This document shows, piece after piece, positions 15,578 through 30,373 of a stretch of 64,000 nucleotides of DNA; the stretch's first letter is position 1; each line of letters opens with the position of its first letter. A model generated the notes under the pieces. That model ran no database searches. It was not told the origin of the DNA and saw only the letters and a list, made by a program, of their open reading frames with translations. A program made the translations under genes and the position numbers. Origin of the DNA: Clostridiaceae bacterium (lineage in GTDB: Bacteria; Bacillota; Clostridia; Oscillospirales; Acutalibacteraceae); assembly GCA_016287385.1 (NCBI GenBank), contig JAEEWM010000002.1, positions 124,001 to 188,000 of the forward strand. Direction: 5' to 3'.

Positions 15578-18500
15578 TCAGTCTTCATAATCGGGGTTTA
15601 TTTCCGCCGATTTCATACCCGTACCGGCGGGAATGAGCTGACCGATAATAACGTTTTCTTTAAGTCCGAACAGCGGGTCTTCCTTGCCCTTTATCGCCGC
15701 TTCGGTGAGCACTCTCGTGGTCTCCTGGAACGAAGCCGCGGACATAAACGACTCGGTAGCGAGGGACGCCTTGGTTATACCGAGAAGCGTCGGCTTGTAA
15801 ACCGCCTTTGTAAGACCCTCTTCGCCTGCCGCCGTGCGCCTGTCGATTTCGGCGTTGGCATTGGCAATATCCCTGTATTCGTAACTCATATCCTGGATAA
15901 GGTCGGTTGAACCCGGGTCGAGGACTTTAAGCTTTCTCATCATCTGGCGGACGATTATTTCGATATGCTTATCGTTGATATCAACACCCTGTGTGCGGTA
16001 AGCGTTCTGAATTTCCGCGATGATGTATTCCTCAACCGCCTCGGGGCCTTGCGCTTCAAGTATATCCTGCGGATATTTGGCGCCCGGAATAAGCAGGTCG
16101 CCCGCGGCAACCGTATCGCCGTCGTTTACAAGTATCCTTGAACCGTACGGGATAGTGACCTTCTCTTCCTCCATGGTTTCCTCGTTGTTGATAAAGAGAA
16201 CGTTGCTCTTCTTTTCCGCAACTATGCGGACTCTGCCCGAAATCTTGGCTATAAGACCGCAGCGCTTGGGTCTTCTTGCTTCGAACAGCTCTTCAACGCG
16301 GGGAAGACCCTGCGTGATATCCTCGGTAGAAGCGATACCGCCTGTGTGGAAGGTACGCATCGTAAGCTGTGTGCCCGGTTCGCCTATCGACTGCGCCGCG
16401 ACTATACCGACCGCTTCGCCTACCGTTACCGGCTTATTGGTGGCAAGGTTCGCGCCGTAGCACTTGCGGCATACGCCGTGGTGCGAATGGCAGGTGAGTA
16501 CCGAACGGATTTCAACGCGCTCAATACCCGCGGCGACAATGCGCTTTGCGTCCTCTTTGGTCATCATGCGGTCTGTGTCGCAAATGACCTCGCCGGTTTT
16601 CGGGTCGACCGCCGGGTGGAGAAGGAATCTGCCCACAAGGCGCTCTTCGAGGGTTTCAAGTATATGGTTGCCGTCCTTGATATCCGAAACGGTAAGACCT
16701 TCTTCGGTACCGCAGTCGTTTTCACGGACTATAACGTCCTGTGAAACGTCGACAAGACGGCGGGTAAGATATCCGGAGTCGGCGGTACGAAGCGCGGTAT
16801 CGGCAAGACCTTTACGCGCACCGCGTGAAGAAATGAAATACTCGAGAACGTTAAGTCCTTCACGGTAATTGGCTCGGATGGGAACCTCTATAACCTTACC
16901 GGCGGTGTTGGCTATAAGTCCGCGCATGCCCGCGAGCTGTCTTATCTGACTCATGGAGCCGCGCGCGCCGGAATCAGCCATCATGAATATCGGATTGAAT
17001 TCGTCAAGGTTTCCTTTAAGGGCGTCCGCAACGTCTTCGGTCGCCTTGTTCCATATTTCTATTACGTGGCGGCTGCGCTCGTCGTTGCTTAACAGTCCGC
17101 GGTTGTATTGAAGCGTAATGGCGTCAATATCCTTCTCCGCCTGGGCGAGTATTTCCGCCTTCGCCGGAGGAATTACCGCGTCGGTTACGGCAACCGTGAT
17201 AGCGCCCTTGGTGGAATACTTAAAGCCGGTGGCTTTGATTTTATCGAGAACTATCGACGAAACGCTCGTTCCGTGAAGATCGATACAGCGTTCGATAATT
17301 TTGCCGAGCTGCTTTTTGCCGACCTTGTTCTGAATAATGTCGTCGTTGCTGTCAACGGTTTTCTTGGTCGGGTCTTTAATACCGAATGACCATTCGAGGT
17401 CAAACTCGTGACCGGGCAATGATCTGTCTACAAATCCCAGATCCTGCGGTATTGACTCGTTGAATATTATGAAGCCGACGGTGCACCATACAAGGCCGTG
17501 ATTACCGTTTTCATCGGTCATCCTCACTCTTATCGGCGCGTGAAGTCCGATAAGACCGTCGTTATACGCCATGACCGCCTCGTTCTTATCGCGGAAAACC
17601 TTGTTGGTTCCCGTTTCGTCGGATTTTACAATGGTAAGGTAATAAGAACCGAGTACCATATCCTGCGTGGGAACGCTTACCGGTTTGCCGTCTGACGGTT
17701 TTAACAGGTTGTTTGCGGCGAGCATAAGGAAGCGTGCTTCCGCCTGCGCTTCTGCGGAAAGCGGAATATGAATAGCCATCTGGTCGCCGTCGAAGTCTGC
17801 GTTATACGCGGTACAAACGAGCGGATGAAGCTTTAACGCCTTACCTTCCACGAGAACCGGCTCAAACGCCTGAATACCGAGTCTGTGAAGTGTGGGCGCG
17901 CGGTTAAGAAGAACGGGGTGCTCTTTTATAACCATTTCAAGCGCGTCCCAAACCTCTGTAGAGGCACGGTCAACCATCTTTCTCGCCGTCTTGATGTTGG
18001 TTACCGCCTTGGTCTCAACCAAACGCTTCATTACGAACGGCTTGAACAGCTCGAGCGCCATTTCCTTCGGAACGCCGCACTGATACATTTTAAGCTCAGG
18101 ACCGACGACTATAACCGAACGTCCGGAATAGTCGACGCGCTTACCGAGCAGGTTCTGACGGAAGCGTCCCTGCTTACCTTTAAGCATATCCGAAAGGGAT
18201 TTGAGCGCGCGGTTGTTCGGTCCCGTAACCGGTTTGCCGCGGCGGCCGTTGTCTATCAGGGCGTCAACCGCTTCCTGAAGCATTCTCTTCTCGTTGCGAA
18301 CGATAATATCGGGCGCGCCGAGGTCAAGAAGCCTTTTAAGGCGGTTGTTTCTGTTTATAACTCTTCTGTAAAGGTCGTTGAGGTCGCTTGTGGCGAACCT
18401 GCCGCCGTCGAGCTGTACCATCGGGCGCAGATCGGGCGGAATTACCGGAAGAACGTCGAGTATCATCCATTCGGGTCTGTTACCCGAAAGACGGAACGAC

Positions 18501-19147
18501 TCGAGAACTTCAAGACGCTTTAAGAGTCTTATTCTCTTCTGACCGGAAGATTCATCAAGCTCCTTGCGGAGTTCGTCGCAGGTCTTGTCAAGGTCAATTT
18601 CACACAGAAGCTCTTTTATGGCTTCGGCGCCCATACCGGCTTTGAAGTCGTCCTCATATTTCTCGCGCATATCGTTATATTGCTTTTCGTTGAGGAGCTG
18701 TTTCTTTTCAAGCGGCGTGGTGCCGGGATCGGTAACTATATACTGCGAGAAATACAGCACGTGTTCAAGCGCCTTGGGTGAAATATCAAGTGCGAGACCC
18801 ATGCGTGAGGGTATCGTTTTGAAATACCAGATATGCGAAACGGGGGCGGCAAGCTCGATAGAGCCCATGCGCTCGCGGCGCACTTTCGCGCTTGTGACCT
18901 CAACGCCGCAGCGTTCGCATATTTTACCTTTATAGCGGATACGCTTGTATTTACCGCAGTGGCATTCCCAGTCCTTGGTGGGCCCGAAAATCTTTTCGCA
19001 GAAAAGGCCTTCCACTTCAGGTTTAAGTGAGCGGTAGTTAATGGTCTCGGGCTTGGTTACTTCGCCGTAAGACCAGCTTCTTATCTGCTCGGGTGAGGCA
19101 AGACCTATTTTTATAGATTCAAATTTTATATCGTTCTGATTATCCAT
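15578..19147 (-). CDS. rpoC: RNA polymerase subunit beta'
   Basis: [22 protein letters not shown] zinc motif; [12 protein letters not shown]. Confidence 0.99.
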   Translation of the reverse strand: MDNQNDIKFESIKIGLASPEQIRSWSYGEVTKPETINYRSLKPEVEGLFCEKIFGPTKDWECHCGKYKRIRYKGKICERCGVEVTSAKVRRERMGSIELAAPVSHIWYFKTIPSRMGLALDISPKALEHVLYFSQYIVTDPGTTPLEKKQLLNEKQYNDMREKYEDDFKAGMGAEAIKELLCEIDLDKTCDELRKELDESSGQKRIRLLKRLEVLESFRLSGNRPEWMILDVLPVIPPDLRPMVQLDGGRFATSDLNDLYRRVINRNNRLKRLLDLGAPDIIVRNEKRMLQEAVDALIDNGRRGKPVTGPNNRALKSLSDMLKGKQGRFRQNLLGKRVDYSGRSVIVVGPELKMYQCGVPKEMALELFKPFVMKRLVETKAVTNIKTARKMVDRASTEVWDALEMVIKEHPVLLNRAPTLHRLGIQAFEPVLVEGKALKLHPLVCTAYNADFDGDQMAIHIPLSAEAQAEARFLMLAANNLLKPSDGKPVSVPTQDMVLGSYYLTIVKSDETGTNKVFRDKNEAVMAYNDGLIGLHAPIRVRMTDENGNHGLVWCTVGFIIFNESIPQDLGFVDRSLPGHEFDLEWSFGIKDPTKKTVDSNDDIIQNKVGKKQLGKIIERCIDLHGTSVSSIVLDKIKATGFKYSTKGAITVAVTDAVIPPAKAEILAQAEKDIDAITLQYNRGLLSNDERSRHVIEIWNKATEDVADALKGNLDEFNPIFMMADSGARGSMSQIRQLAGMRGLIANTAGKVIEVPIRANYREGLNVLEYFISSRGARKGLADTALRTADSGYLTRRLVDVSQDVIVRENDCGTEEGLTVSDIKDGNHILETLEERLVGRFLLHPAVDPKTGEVICDTDRMMTKEDAKRIVAAGIERVEIRSVLTCHSHHGVCRKCYGANLATNKPVTVGEAVGIVAAQSIGEPGTQLTMRTFHTGGIASTEDITQGLPRVEELFEARRPKRCGLIAKISGRVRIVAEKKSNVLFINNEETMEEEKVTIPYGSRILVNDGDTVAAGDLLIPGAKYPQDILEAQGPEAVEEYIIAEIQNAYRTQGVDINDKHIEIIVRQMMRKLKVLDPGSTDLIQDMSYEYRDIANANAEIDRRTAAGEEGLTKAVYKPTLLGITKASLATESFMSAASFQETTRVLTEAAIKGKEDPLFGLKENVIIGQLIPAGTGMKSAEINPDYED

Positions 19148-19165
19148 AACGCAAGCTTTACCTCC

Positions 19166-22100
19166 TTATATTTCTTCCGATTCGTCGGCTTCCGTTATAT
19201 CGTCGCCGTTTTCATCCTGAAGTTCGTAACCGTCGAGTTCACCCTCAACGACTACGCTTTCGTCTTCAAAATAAACGGGCGTGTTTTTGCCGAAGCCGGT
19301 ATCGTCATCATCAAACTTCTGCTTGAGGTCGACTTCAAATCCGTCTCTGTCGAGTACGCGGATGTCAAGACCGAGGGACTGAAGCTCTTTGATAAGAACC
19401 TTGAACGATTCGGGCGTTCCCGCCTTCGGAACGTTCTGACCCTTGACTATCGCCTCGTAGGTCTTAACTCTGCCAACAACGTCGTCGGATTTGACCGTGA
19501 GTATTTCCTGGAGCGTGTATGCCGCGCCGTACGCTTCGAGCGCCCAGACTTCCATTTCACCGAAGCGCTGACCGCCGAACTGCGCCTTACCGCCGAGCGG
19601 CTGCTGAGTTACCAGCGAGTACGGACCGGTAGACCTCGCGTGAATCTTATCGTCAACCAGGTGATGAAGCTTGAGGTAGTACATATAACCTACCGTTACG
19701 CGGTTGTCGAACGGTTCGCCGGTTCTGCCGTCATAAAGCTGAACCTTGCCGTCCTCCGGCATGCCGGCGAGCTTGAAGCACTCGCGGATGTCGGATTCGT
19801 GCGCGCCGTCAAATACCGGCGTGCAGATGTTCCAGCCGAGCGCCTTGGCGGCGTAACCCAGGTGAACTTCAAGAACCTGTCCGATATTCATACGTGAAGG
19901 AACGCCCAGGGGGTTGAGAACTATATCAAGCGGCGTACCGTCCGGCAGGAAAGGCATATCCTCACTCGGAAGTATGCGCGAAACAACGCCCTTGTTACCG
20001 TGACGTCCCGCCATCTTATCGCCGACTGAAATTTTACGCTTCTGCGCAATATAGCAGCGGACGACGTCGTTTACGCCGGGACTGAGCTCCGATGAATTCT
20101 CGCGGTTGAAGACTTTAACGTCGACAATAACGCCGTATTCGCCGTGAGGAACGCGAAGCGAAGTATCTCTTACCTCACGCGCCTTTTCGCCGAATATCGC
20201 GCGCAGGAGCCGCTCCTCCGCGGTAAGCTCGGTCTCGCCCTTCGGGGTTACCTTGCCGACGAGTATATCGCCGGATTTAACCTCGGCGCCGATTCTTATG
20301 ATTCCGCGTTCGTCAAGGTCTTTGAGCGCGTCTTCACCGACGTTCGGTATATCTCGCGTGATTTCTTCCTTGCCGAGCTTGGTATCTCTTGATTCGATTT
20401 CGTATTCTTCTATATGAATGGAGGTGTAAACGTCATCACGTACAAGGCGTTCGTTTAAGAGAACCGCGTCCTCGTAGTTGTAGCCCTCCCAGGTCATAAA
20501 GCCGATAAGCGCGTTTCTGCCGAGCGAGATTTCGCCGTTGCTGGTCGCGGGACCGTCTGCGATTACCTCATCCGCCGAAACCTTCTGACCGACTGATACT
20601 ATCGGTTTCTGGTTAATGCAGGTCGCGTGATTTGAACGCAGGAACTTAATGAGGTTGTATTCGTCAATTTCGCCGTCCTTTGCGCGTATCTTAATTGTAT
20701 CCGCGCTGACGTAGGTCACCGTGCCGGCGCGCTTGGCAAGCACCACAACGCCCGAGTCAATAGCCGCCTTATATTCCATACCGGTCGCAACTATCGGATT
20801 TTCGGGGCGCAGGAGCGGCACCGCCTGCTTCTGCATGTTCGAGCCCATGAGCGCACGGTTGGTATCGTCGTTTTCAAGGAACGGTATCATGGCTGTCGCT
20901 ACCGAAACCACCATTTTCGGCGAAACGTCCATAAAGTCGGCGCGGCTCGCCTCCATTTCGTGGAAGCCGTCGCGGTAACGGGCGTTAACCTTCTTGCGGA
21001 CAAAATAGCCGTTCTCATCGAGCGGTTCGTTCGCCTGAGCGACAACGTACTCGTCTTCCTCATCCGCCGACATGTAGACAACTTCGTCAAGCACCTTGCC
21101 GGTCTTTTTGTCAACACGGCGGAACGGCGCTTCGATAAAGCCGTATTTATTTATTCTCGCATAGGTCGCAAGATAGGAGATAAGACCGATGTTCGGACCT
21201 TCCGGAGTCTCTATCGGGCACATGCGTCCGTAATGAGTGTAGTGAACGTCGCGCACCTCAAACGAAGCACGGTCTCTTGAAAGACCGCCGGGACCCAGCG
21301 CCGAAAGACGGCGCTTGTGGGTAAGCTCGGAAAGAGGGTTGGTCTGGTCCATAAACTGCGAAAGCGGAGAAGAACCGAAGAACTCTCTTATCGCCGCCAC
21401 TACGGGACGGATATTGATAAGCGACTGCGGCGTGGTGTTTTCAAGGTCCTGAAGCTGGAGCGTCATCTTTTCGCGGACAACTCTTTCCATACGGGCAAAG
21501 CCGATGCGGAACTGATTCTGCAAAAGCTCGCCGACCGAGCGGATTCTGCGGTTGCCCAGGTGGTCGATATCGTCTACCGAACCGACGTCGTAGGGAAGAC
21601 CGAGGAAATAGTTGACGCTTGCGAAGATATCGTCAAGCGTGATGTGTTTCGGAATGAGCACGTCAACGCTCTCGACAAGGGCGGCTTTGAGCGCTTTCTT
21701 GTCAAGACCCTCGTCGAGTATTTCTTTGAGAACGTCAAAGCTTACCTTTTCGTTTACGCCCTGCGCGTCGAGGTCGGCAAGCTCTTTCGGAGTCAGCTTG
21801 ACAAAGTCCTTAAGCTCGACCATTTTATTGGTCAGTATCTTGACTTCGGTCGTGTGACCTTCGAAATCGGTGACGTTGACGTACGCCTCAAAGACGCCGT
21901 GCGCTTCGAAGTCCTGCGCCATTTCGCGCGTTACGGTAACGCCCGGCTCGGCTAAAAGCTCACCGGTAAGCGGGTCCGCGACGGGGCGCGAAAGCACTCT
22001 GCCCCGAATACGCGCGCCGAGAGAAAGCTTCTTGTTGTATTTGTAGCGGCCGACGCGGGAAAGGTCATACCTGTGAACGTCAAAGAACATCTGCTCCAAA

Positions 22101-22876
22101 TACGCCTTTGCGCCGTCAAGCGTTACCGGCTCACTCGGGCGGAGTTTTTTGTAAACCTCTACAAGACCGTCGTCTGTATTCTTGGTCTCGTCCGCTTCAA
22201 GAGTGGCGGCAAGGCGCTCGTCGTCGCCTAAAAGCTCGCGTATTTGCTGATTACTGCCGATGCCCAAAGCGCGAACAAACGCGGTTATGGGAAGTTTCCT
22301 GTTTTTGTCTATACGGACGTAAAGCACGTCGTTGGGGCTTGTTTCGTATTCAAGCCACGCACCGCGGTTCGGGATAATGGTTGAGGAAAACAGACGCTTG
22401 CCGGTCTTTTCGTCCGCCTTCTCGGCATAGTATATACCCGGCGAACGGACAAGCTGAGATACGATTGCGCGTTCGGCGCCGTTGATTACGAACGTGCCCG
22501 AATCGGTCATTATCGGGAAATCGCCCATAAAGACTTCGCTTTCCTTGATCTCGCCGGTCTCGTTGTTGAGCAGGCGGGCGGTAACGCGAAGAGGCGCGGC
22601 GTAGGTCGTATCACGCGCTTTGCATTCAGCCACGTCATACTTCGGCTGCTCGTCTATCCTGTAATCGATGAAGCTCAAAACGAGATTTCCGCTGTAATCG
22701 GTAATGGCTGACATATCCTTGAAGACCTCTTTCAGTCCCTCGCGGATAAACCAGTTGTATGAATCTTTTTGTACTTCAATGAGGTTCGGCATATCGATGA
22801 CTTCATTGATTTTGGAAAAGGTCATACGGGTGTTATTGCCCAGTTTTACGGGCTTAACCATTGCTGATTTCTCCAT
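19166..22876 (-). CDS. rpoB: RNA polymerase subunit beta
   Basis: [61 protein letters not shown]. Confidence 0.99.
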   Translation of the reverse strand: MEKSAMVKPVKLGNNTRMTFSKINEVIDMPNLIEVQKDSYNWFIREGLKEVFKDMSAITDYSGNLVLSFIDYRIDEQPKYDVAECKARDTTYAAPLRVTARLLNNETGEIKESEVFMGDFPIMTDSGTFVINGAERAIVSQLVRSPGIYYAEKADEKTGKRLFSSTIIPNRGAWLEYETSPNDVLYVRIDKNRKLPITAFVRALGIGSNQQIRELLGDDERLAATLEADETKNTDDGLVEVYKKLRPSEPVTLDGAKAYLEQMFFDVHRYDLSRVGRYKYNKKLSLGARIRGRVLSRPVADPLTGELLAEPGVTVTREMAQDFEAHGVFEAYVNVTDFEGHTTEVKILTNKMVELKDFVKLTPKELADLDAQGVNEKVSFDVLKEILDEGLDKKALKAALVESVDVLIPKHITLDDIFASVNYFLGLPYDVGSVDDIDHLGNRRIRSVGELLQNQFRIGFARMERVVREKMTLQLQDLENTTPQSLINIRPVVAAIREFFGSSPLSQFMDQTNPLSELTHKRRLSALGPGGLSRDRASFEVRDVHYTHYGRMCPIETPEGPNIGLISYLATYARINKYGFIEAPFRRVDKKTGKVLDEVVYMSADEEDEYVVAQANEPLDENGYFVRKKVNARYRDGFHEMEASRADFMDVSPKMVVSVATAMIPFLENDDTNRALMGSNMQKQAVPLLRPENPIVATGMEYKAAIDSGVVVLAKRAGTVTYVSADTIKIRAKDGEIDEYNLIKFLRSNHATCINQKPIVSVGQKVSADEVIADGPATSNGEISLGRNALIGFMTWEGYNYEDAVLLNERLVRDDVYTSIHIEEYEIESRDTKLGKEEITRDIPNVGEDALKDLDERGIIRIGAEVKSGDILVGKVTPKGETELTAEERLLRAIFGEKAREVRDTSLRVPHGEYGVIVDVKVFNRENSSELSPGVNDVVRCYIAQKRKISVGDKMAGRHGNKGVVSRILPSEDMPFLPDGTPLDIVLNPLGVPSRMNIGQVLEVHLGYAAKALGWNICTPVFDGAHESDIRECFKLAGMPEDGKVQLYDGRTGEPFDNRVTVGYMYYLKLHHLVDDKIHARSTGPYSLVTQQPLGGKAQFGGQRFGEMEVWALEAYGAAYTLQEILTVKSDDVVGRVKTYEAIVKGQNVPKAGTPESFKVLIKELQSLGLDIRVLDRDGFEVDLKQKFDDDDTGFGKNTPVYFEDESVVVEGELDGYELQDENGDDITEADESEEI

Positions 22877-22927
22877 AGGTGCAGAATCACTCCTAATTAA
22901 AAATTACAAATCTCATAAAATCAGGTG

Positions 22928-22980
22928 AAAAAACGCCTTGAATTTCTCTGTTTTTAACAACAAAAAAATCTAAAAGGCGC
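22928..22980 (-). promoter_or_regulatory. Possible attenuator-like hairpin in rpoB leader
   Basis: Minus-strand CGCCTT..AAGGCG stem (6 bp, large loop) followed by six T. Confidence 0.4.
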
Positions 22981-23011
22981 ACATTCCCCCATCATCCAGT
23001 AGTAATAATTG

Positions 23012-23040
23012 ATTATAAACCAGTCAAGCCCTGTTGTCAA
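23012..23040 (-). promoter_or_regulatory. Consensus promoter upstream of rpoB
   Basis: Minus-strand TTGACA - 17 nt - TATAAT. Confidence 0.8.
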
Positions 23041-23098
23041 GGAAAATTTTGTGAATTCTTCTATTTTTTTCAAATGCCCTTTTTCGGTATATCCCGCA

Positions 23099-23129
23099 CA
23101 AAAAAACCGACGGGAAAAACTCCCGTCGG
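23099..23129 (-). terminator. Terminator after the ornithine cyclodeaminase-like gene
   Basis: Minus-strand CCGACGGGA gtttt TCCCGTCGG TTTTTTT. Confidence 0.8.
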
Positions 23130-23158
23130 ATAAAGCCGAAAATATCGGTAATGTCATC

Positions 23159-24160
23159 TTAACCCTGCATATCAAAAAACGAGTTAAAGGTACTGTCCTC
23201 TTCACTGCGCTTTCTTGCGGTTTCCGCTATGGCAACGTCGGGACAGCCCATACCCACGATTTGAGCGTAAACCCTCTTTTTCGGGTCGGGCACGTAGGTC
23301 TGTTTGCCGGCAAGCAGCAGACCGATTTCAACGTCGAAAGAGTCTTCAGTTATCTCGCCAAGCTCCGCAAGCGGTTTGAGATTACCTCTGTGAAGCGACT
23401 GCGCGATATGATCGACCGCTATTACGTCCGCCTGACGTACAACGTCAAACTCGACCTCCTTAAATGAGCCCATAGTCATAACGAGGCAACCTTCTTTGAC
23501 CCATGACGCCTTTACAAGGTCGGCGTCCGCGGTGGTTACGGTGATTATGATATCGCTGTCCTTGCACGCCGCCTCGTTATCGGTGCAGTTTACAAGCTCG
23601 AAATCGGCGCCGGCAAATTTTGAAATAAAGTCGAGCCTCGCCTTTTCGCTTAAATCGCACACGTAAACCTTTTTCATTTTAAGTCTCTTGCTCATGCAAA
23701 GCAGACTGGTATAACCCTGAAGCCCCGCGCCGATAATCGTAACGACATCGGTCTTCGCCGCGAGACGCTGCGCCATAATGGCGGGTTGCGCGCCGGTACG
23801 CATATCGGATATCCAGTCGCCGCAGACAAGAGCTTTGAGCAGACCGTTGTGCGGGTCGGTAAGCAGTACGTTGGCTTTAATAAACGGCATGCCGAGTTTT
23901 TTGTTATCGGAATAGCCGCCTACTACTTTTATGCCGGCGATGTCCAGCGGCTTGATGTAATTCGGCATGGAATTAAACCAGCCGTTTACACCGGCGCTGC
24001 TCATATCGGTTGTGATTTTAGGCGGCATGATTATTTCGCCGTTGCCGAACCAGGTCCACGTTTTTTCTACAATGTCGATAGCATCCTCTACGCTTATGTA
24101 TTTTTGCACCGCGGCATTCGTGATAAGACGCGCTTCTTCCTTAAAACTCAAAACAATCAC
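23159..24160 (-). CDS. Ornithine cyclodeaminase / mu-crystallin family protein
   Basis: DWISDMRTGAQPAIMAQRLA, TIIGAGLQGYTSLLCMSK, NAD(P)-binding fold. Confidence 0.9.
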   Translation of the reverse strand: MIVLSFKEEARLITNAAVQKYISVEDAIDIVEKTWTWFGNGEIIMPPKITTDMSSAGVNGWFNSMPNYIKPLDIAGIKVVGGYSDNKKLGMPFIKANVLLTDPHNGLLKALVCGDWISDMRTGAQPAIMAQRLAAKTDVVTIIGAGLQGYTSLLCMSKRLKMKKVYVCDLSEKARLDFISKFAGADFELVNCTDNEAACKDSDIIITVTTADADLVKASWVKEGCLVMTMGSFKEVEFDVVRQADVIAVDHIAQSLHRGNLKPLAELGEITEDSFDVEIGLLLAGKQTYVPDPKKRVYAQIVGMGCPDVAIAETARKRSEEDSTFNSFFDMQG

Positions 24161-24297
24161 CTCAAAAATAATTATTGTCCGACCTGAAACCGGTCGGTGG
24201 TATAAACTTTCCGTGTACTATTATAACATCGCTATGGCGCTGATTGTAAGGACATAATTGCGAGATTTTAGCACAAAAGTAAGATTACTGATTACAG

Positions 24298-24325
24298 TTG
24301 ACTTTTTTTTCTACGGTGATATAAT
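24298..24325 (+). promoter_or_regulatory. Probable promoter of the atp operon
   Basis: TTGACT - 16 nt - TATAAT. Confidence 0.65.
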
Positions 24326-24364
24326 TATTAGAACAGAAACACAGGGAAAACGGGGTGAGGCGTT

Positions 24365-25204
24365 ATGAGCAAAAAGCGACGGATAATTTTCATATCCGTC
24401 TGGCTTTTGTGCGCGGCGGCGTTTCTGGTTCCGGCGCTTTGTTTTAAGTCGCCGCAAGGCGGAGAAAGCGTAAGGGAGGCCATGCGCGACGCGGTGCTTC
24501 ACGAATCGAATAAAATAAACTTTTTCGGCATTGCGGAAGTAAATCCCGCCGTCGTATCGGCGTACACCGTAACGGCGATACTGCTTTTGGCGGCGCTTGC
24601 GGTGCGTATATTTGCGATTCCTAAATTCAAGAACATTCCGGGCAGATTTCAGCTTCTTCTTGAACAGGCGGTAGGCTTTTTCGATAATCTCGCGAAGAGC
24701 AACAGTCCGCACAAAAACCGGTTTCTCGGCGCTTATGTCTTTACGGCGGGGTCGTACATCTGCCTCGGTACGTTTTTTGAACTGCTGGGCCTTCAGGGCG
24801 TCACGACCGCGGGCGCGAGCATTTCATTGCCGGCTCCGCTCGCCGATATAAACGGAGCCATCGCGATGGGCGTCACATCCTACCTGATAATACTTTCCGG
24901 CGGTCTGCTCGGCAACGGAATAAAGGGAGTGTTCAGCTCGCTTAAAGAGTTTTCACTTCCGATTTCCATGAGCTTTCGTCTTTTCGGCGCGTTGCTCAGC
25001 GGCTTGCTCGTTACGGAGCTTGTTTATTATAATATAGGGCTGTCGTTCGTATTGCCGGTATTTGTAGGAGTTATGTTCACGGCACTTCACGCGCTCATCC
25101 AGACCTACGTTTTAACAATGCTTACGGCTGTTTTTTACGGCGAGGTTTCCGAAAAAACGCCAAAACGTCAAAGAATAAAAAAGATTCGGGGGAATAAATC
25201 ATGA
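24365..25204 (+). CDS. atpB: F0F1 ATP synthase subunit a
   Basis: Multi-TM; PISMSFRLFGALLSGLLVTELVYY and operon position. Confidence 0.9.
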   Translation: MSKKRRIIFISVWLLCAAAFLVPALCFKSPQGGESVREAMRDAVLHESNKINFFGIAEVNPAVVSAYTVTAILLLAALAVRIFAIPKFKNIPGRFQLLLEQAVGFFDNLAKSNSPHKNRFLGAYVFTAGSYICLGTFFELLGLQGVTTAGASISLPAPLADINGAIAMGVTSYLIILSGGLLGNGIKGVFSSLKEFSLPISMSFRLFGALLSGLLVTELVYYNIGLSFVLPVFVGVMFTALHALIQTYVLTMLTAVFYGEVSEKTPKRQRIKKIRGNKS

Positions 25205-25575
25205 AAAAGTCAACCAAAAGAATTTTAGCGCTGGTCGCGGCAGTATTGCTTACCTTTATACTTTTCGCGGGCACCGTCTGCTTCGCGGAGGGTGAGGACG
25301 CCGCCGCTTCGCAAAGCACGGCGGAAAGCGCACAGGCACAGGAGAACTCGAACACTTCGAGCAAGGCGGTTGCCGCCGCGGCGTGTATCGCGGTAGTTGC
25401 TTCCGTAGGTGCGGTAAGTATGGGTATCGCCATTGCAAAATCGGCGGACGGTATATCCCGTCAGCCTGAGGCGGACAGCAAGATAAGGACCACTCTTATG
25501 CTCGGTCTTGTATTTATTGAAACCGCGATAATTTACGCGCTTATTGTGGCTATTCTGATAATATTCGTGTTATAA
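25201..25575 (+). CDS. atpE: F0F1 ATP synthase subunit c with N-terminal signal-like extension
   Basis: ISRQPEADSKIRTTLMLGLVFIETAIIYALIVAILIIFVL; preceded by about 55 aa including MKKSTKRILALVAAVLLTFILFAGTVCFAEG. Confidence 0.9.
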   Translation: MKKSTKRILALVAAVLLTFILFAGTVCFAEGEDAAASQSTAESAQAQENSNTSSKAVAAAACIAVVASVGAVSMGIAIAKSADGISRQPEADSKIRTTLMLGLVFIETAIIYALIVAILIIFVL

Positions 25576-25587
25576 GGCGGTGGGTAA

Positions 25588-26049
25588 ATGACTCTCCCAT
25601 TGAATATAAACTGGCAGCAGATATTGCTTCATATGTTCAACCTCGTTTTGCTTTTCGGGGGACTTTATCTGCTTTTGTATAAGCCGGTGAAAAAGTTTAT
25701 GGACGACCGTGAAGAAAAGTATAAGCGGATGGACGACGAGGCGAATGAAAAACTCGCCCGCGCAAGCGCGGCGGAAGAAGAAATTGCCGAAAAGACCCGC
25801 AGGGCGGAAGAGCAGATTGCCCGTGATATCGCGGAAGCGAAACGCGAGGCGGAGAATGAGGCGGAAAACATTATAAAAGACGCCAAAAACGTCAAAAAAC
25901 AGATGATAATTGACGCCGAAGATGCCGCGACCCGTGAAAAGAACCGCATTATAAACGACGCGCGGGAAGAAATCGCGGAGCTTGCCGTAAAGGCGGCGGA
26001 AAAGGTGCTTTCCGAAAAAACGTCCGCCGCGGGGGACGCAGATGCTTAA
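25588..26049 (+). CDS. atpF: F0F1 ATP synthase subunit b
   Basis: Single N-terminal TM then long charged helix; operon position. Confidence 0.92.
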   Translation: MTLPLNINWQQILLHMFNLVLLFGGLYLLLYKPVKKFMDDREEKYKRMDDEANEKLARASAAEEEIAEKTRRAEEQIARDIAEAKREAENEAENIIKDAKNVKKQMIIDAEDAATREKNRIINDAREEIAELAVKAAEKVLSEKTSAAGDADA

Positions 26050-27602
26050 CCCGCGCGCCAAGGAGCGCCTTAACGAACTTCACGGTATGCTGATCGGTCT
26101 CGCTTCAAACGAAGGCGATATGATTACCTTAATGCGCGAGGCAATAGAATCGTGGGAGCCCTCGGATGAGTTTTCGGCGAGAGGAACGGTGCTTACCGTC
26201 GGCGACGGTATCGCTACCGTAGCGGGACTTGATAACGCGCGTTACGGCGAAATACTGATTTTTCCGGGTAACGTCCGCGGCATGGTAGAAGAGCTTAAAC
26301 GCGATTACATTTGCTGTGTTCTTTTCGGTGACGATACTTTTATAACCGAGGGCAGTACCGTAAAACGCACCGGCAAAACCGCCGGTATTCCGGTAGGCGA
26401 CGCGTTTATCGGGCGTGTGGTCAACGCGCTCGGCAGTCCCATCGACGGCAAGGGAAGGATAAAAGCGAGCGGCTATATGCCCATTGAATCTCCCGCGCCC
26501 GCCATTATAGACCGGCAGGGCGTAAGCGAGCCCATGCAGACCGGGATACTCTGTATCGACTCGATGTTTCCGATAGGCAAGGGTCAGCGTGAACTTATAA
26601 TCGGCGACCGCCAGACAGGCAAAACCGCCATTGCCATAGATACCATACTGAACCAGAAGGGCAAGGATACCGTTTGTATCTATGTGGCGATAGGGCAGAA
26701 GGCGTCAAGCGTGGCACAGATTTGCGCTACGCTCAAGGATAACGGCGCGGATAAGTATACGGTAATAGTTAATTCCTCGGCGAGCGATCCCGCTTCGCTT
26801 CAATATATCGCGCCTTACGCGGGGTGCGCCATTGCGGAATACTTTATGAACGAGGGCAGGGACGTCCTCATAGTTTACGACGACCTTTCCAAGCACGCGA
26901 TAGCTTACAGGACGCTGAGCCTGCTTCTTGAACGTTCCCCCGGCAGAGAGGCATACCCCGGCGACGTTTTTTATCTGCATTCGCGCCTGCTTGAACGTTC
27001 GGCGCGGCTTTCCGATAAGCTGGGCGGCGGCAGTATGACCGCGCTTCCGATAGTTGAAACGCAGGCGGGCGACGTTTCCGCCTATATACCGACGAATATC
27101 ATATCCATAACCGACGGTCAGCTGTTCCTTGAAAGTCACCTGTTTTTTGAGGGCCAGCGCCCCGCGGTCAATATCGGTCTTTCGGTATCGCGTGTGGGCG
27201 GCGCGGCGCAAACACCGGCGCTTAAAAACGCCGCGGCGGGGCTTCGCCTTACGCTTGCACAGTATAAGGAAATCGAGGTATTCAACCAGTTTTCAAGCGA
27301 CCTTGACGAGGCAACGCGGGCGCGTCTTCGCCACGGTAAAAACCTTATGTATCTTTTAAGACAGGAGCAGTACCGTCCGCTTGAACAGTACGAGCAGGTG
27401 GTAATCCTTACGGCGGCTATGGCAAACGCCTTTGACGGCGTCACGCCGGAGGCGGTCGGTGCGCTTAAATATGAAATACTCGATTATGTAAAGGAAAAAC
27501 TCGGCGATATATGTGCCGACATTAAAAACAGCGGTAAGCTGAGTAAAGAAAACAGGGCGCTTATAGCCGAAACCGCGAAAGAATATCTGGCGGAGCATAA
27601 AA

Positions 27603-27610
<8 letters not shown>
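26042..27610 (+). CDS. atpA: F0F1 ATP synthase subunit alpha
   Basis: [46 protein letters not shown]-like region. Confidence 0.97.
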
Positions 27611-30294
<2,684 letters not shown>

Positions 30295-30296
<2 letters not shown>

Positions 30297-30333
30297 ATCT
30301 ACCTTTTGCCGAGGGGCGCAAGGTAGATTTTAT
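30295..30333 (+). terminator. Hairpin after atpC (weak T-tract)
   Basis: AAATCTACCTT .. AAGGTAGATTT followed by TATC. Confidence 0.5.
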
Positions 30334-30373
30334 CATAAAAGAGGGAAAAACAAAAAACGGAGGCGGTGAGAGA

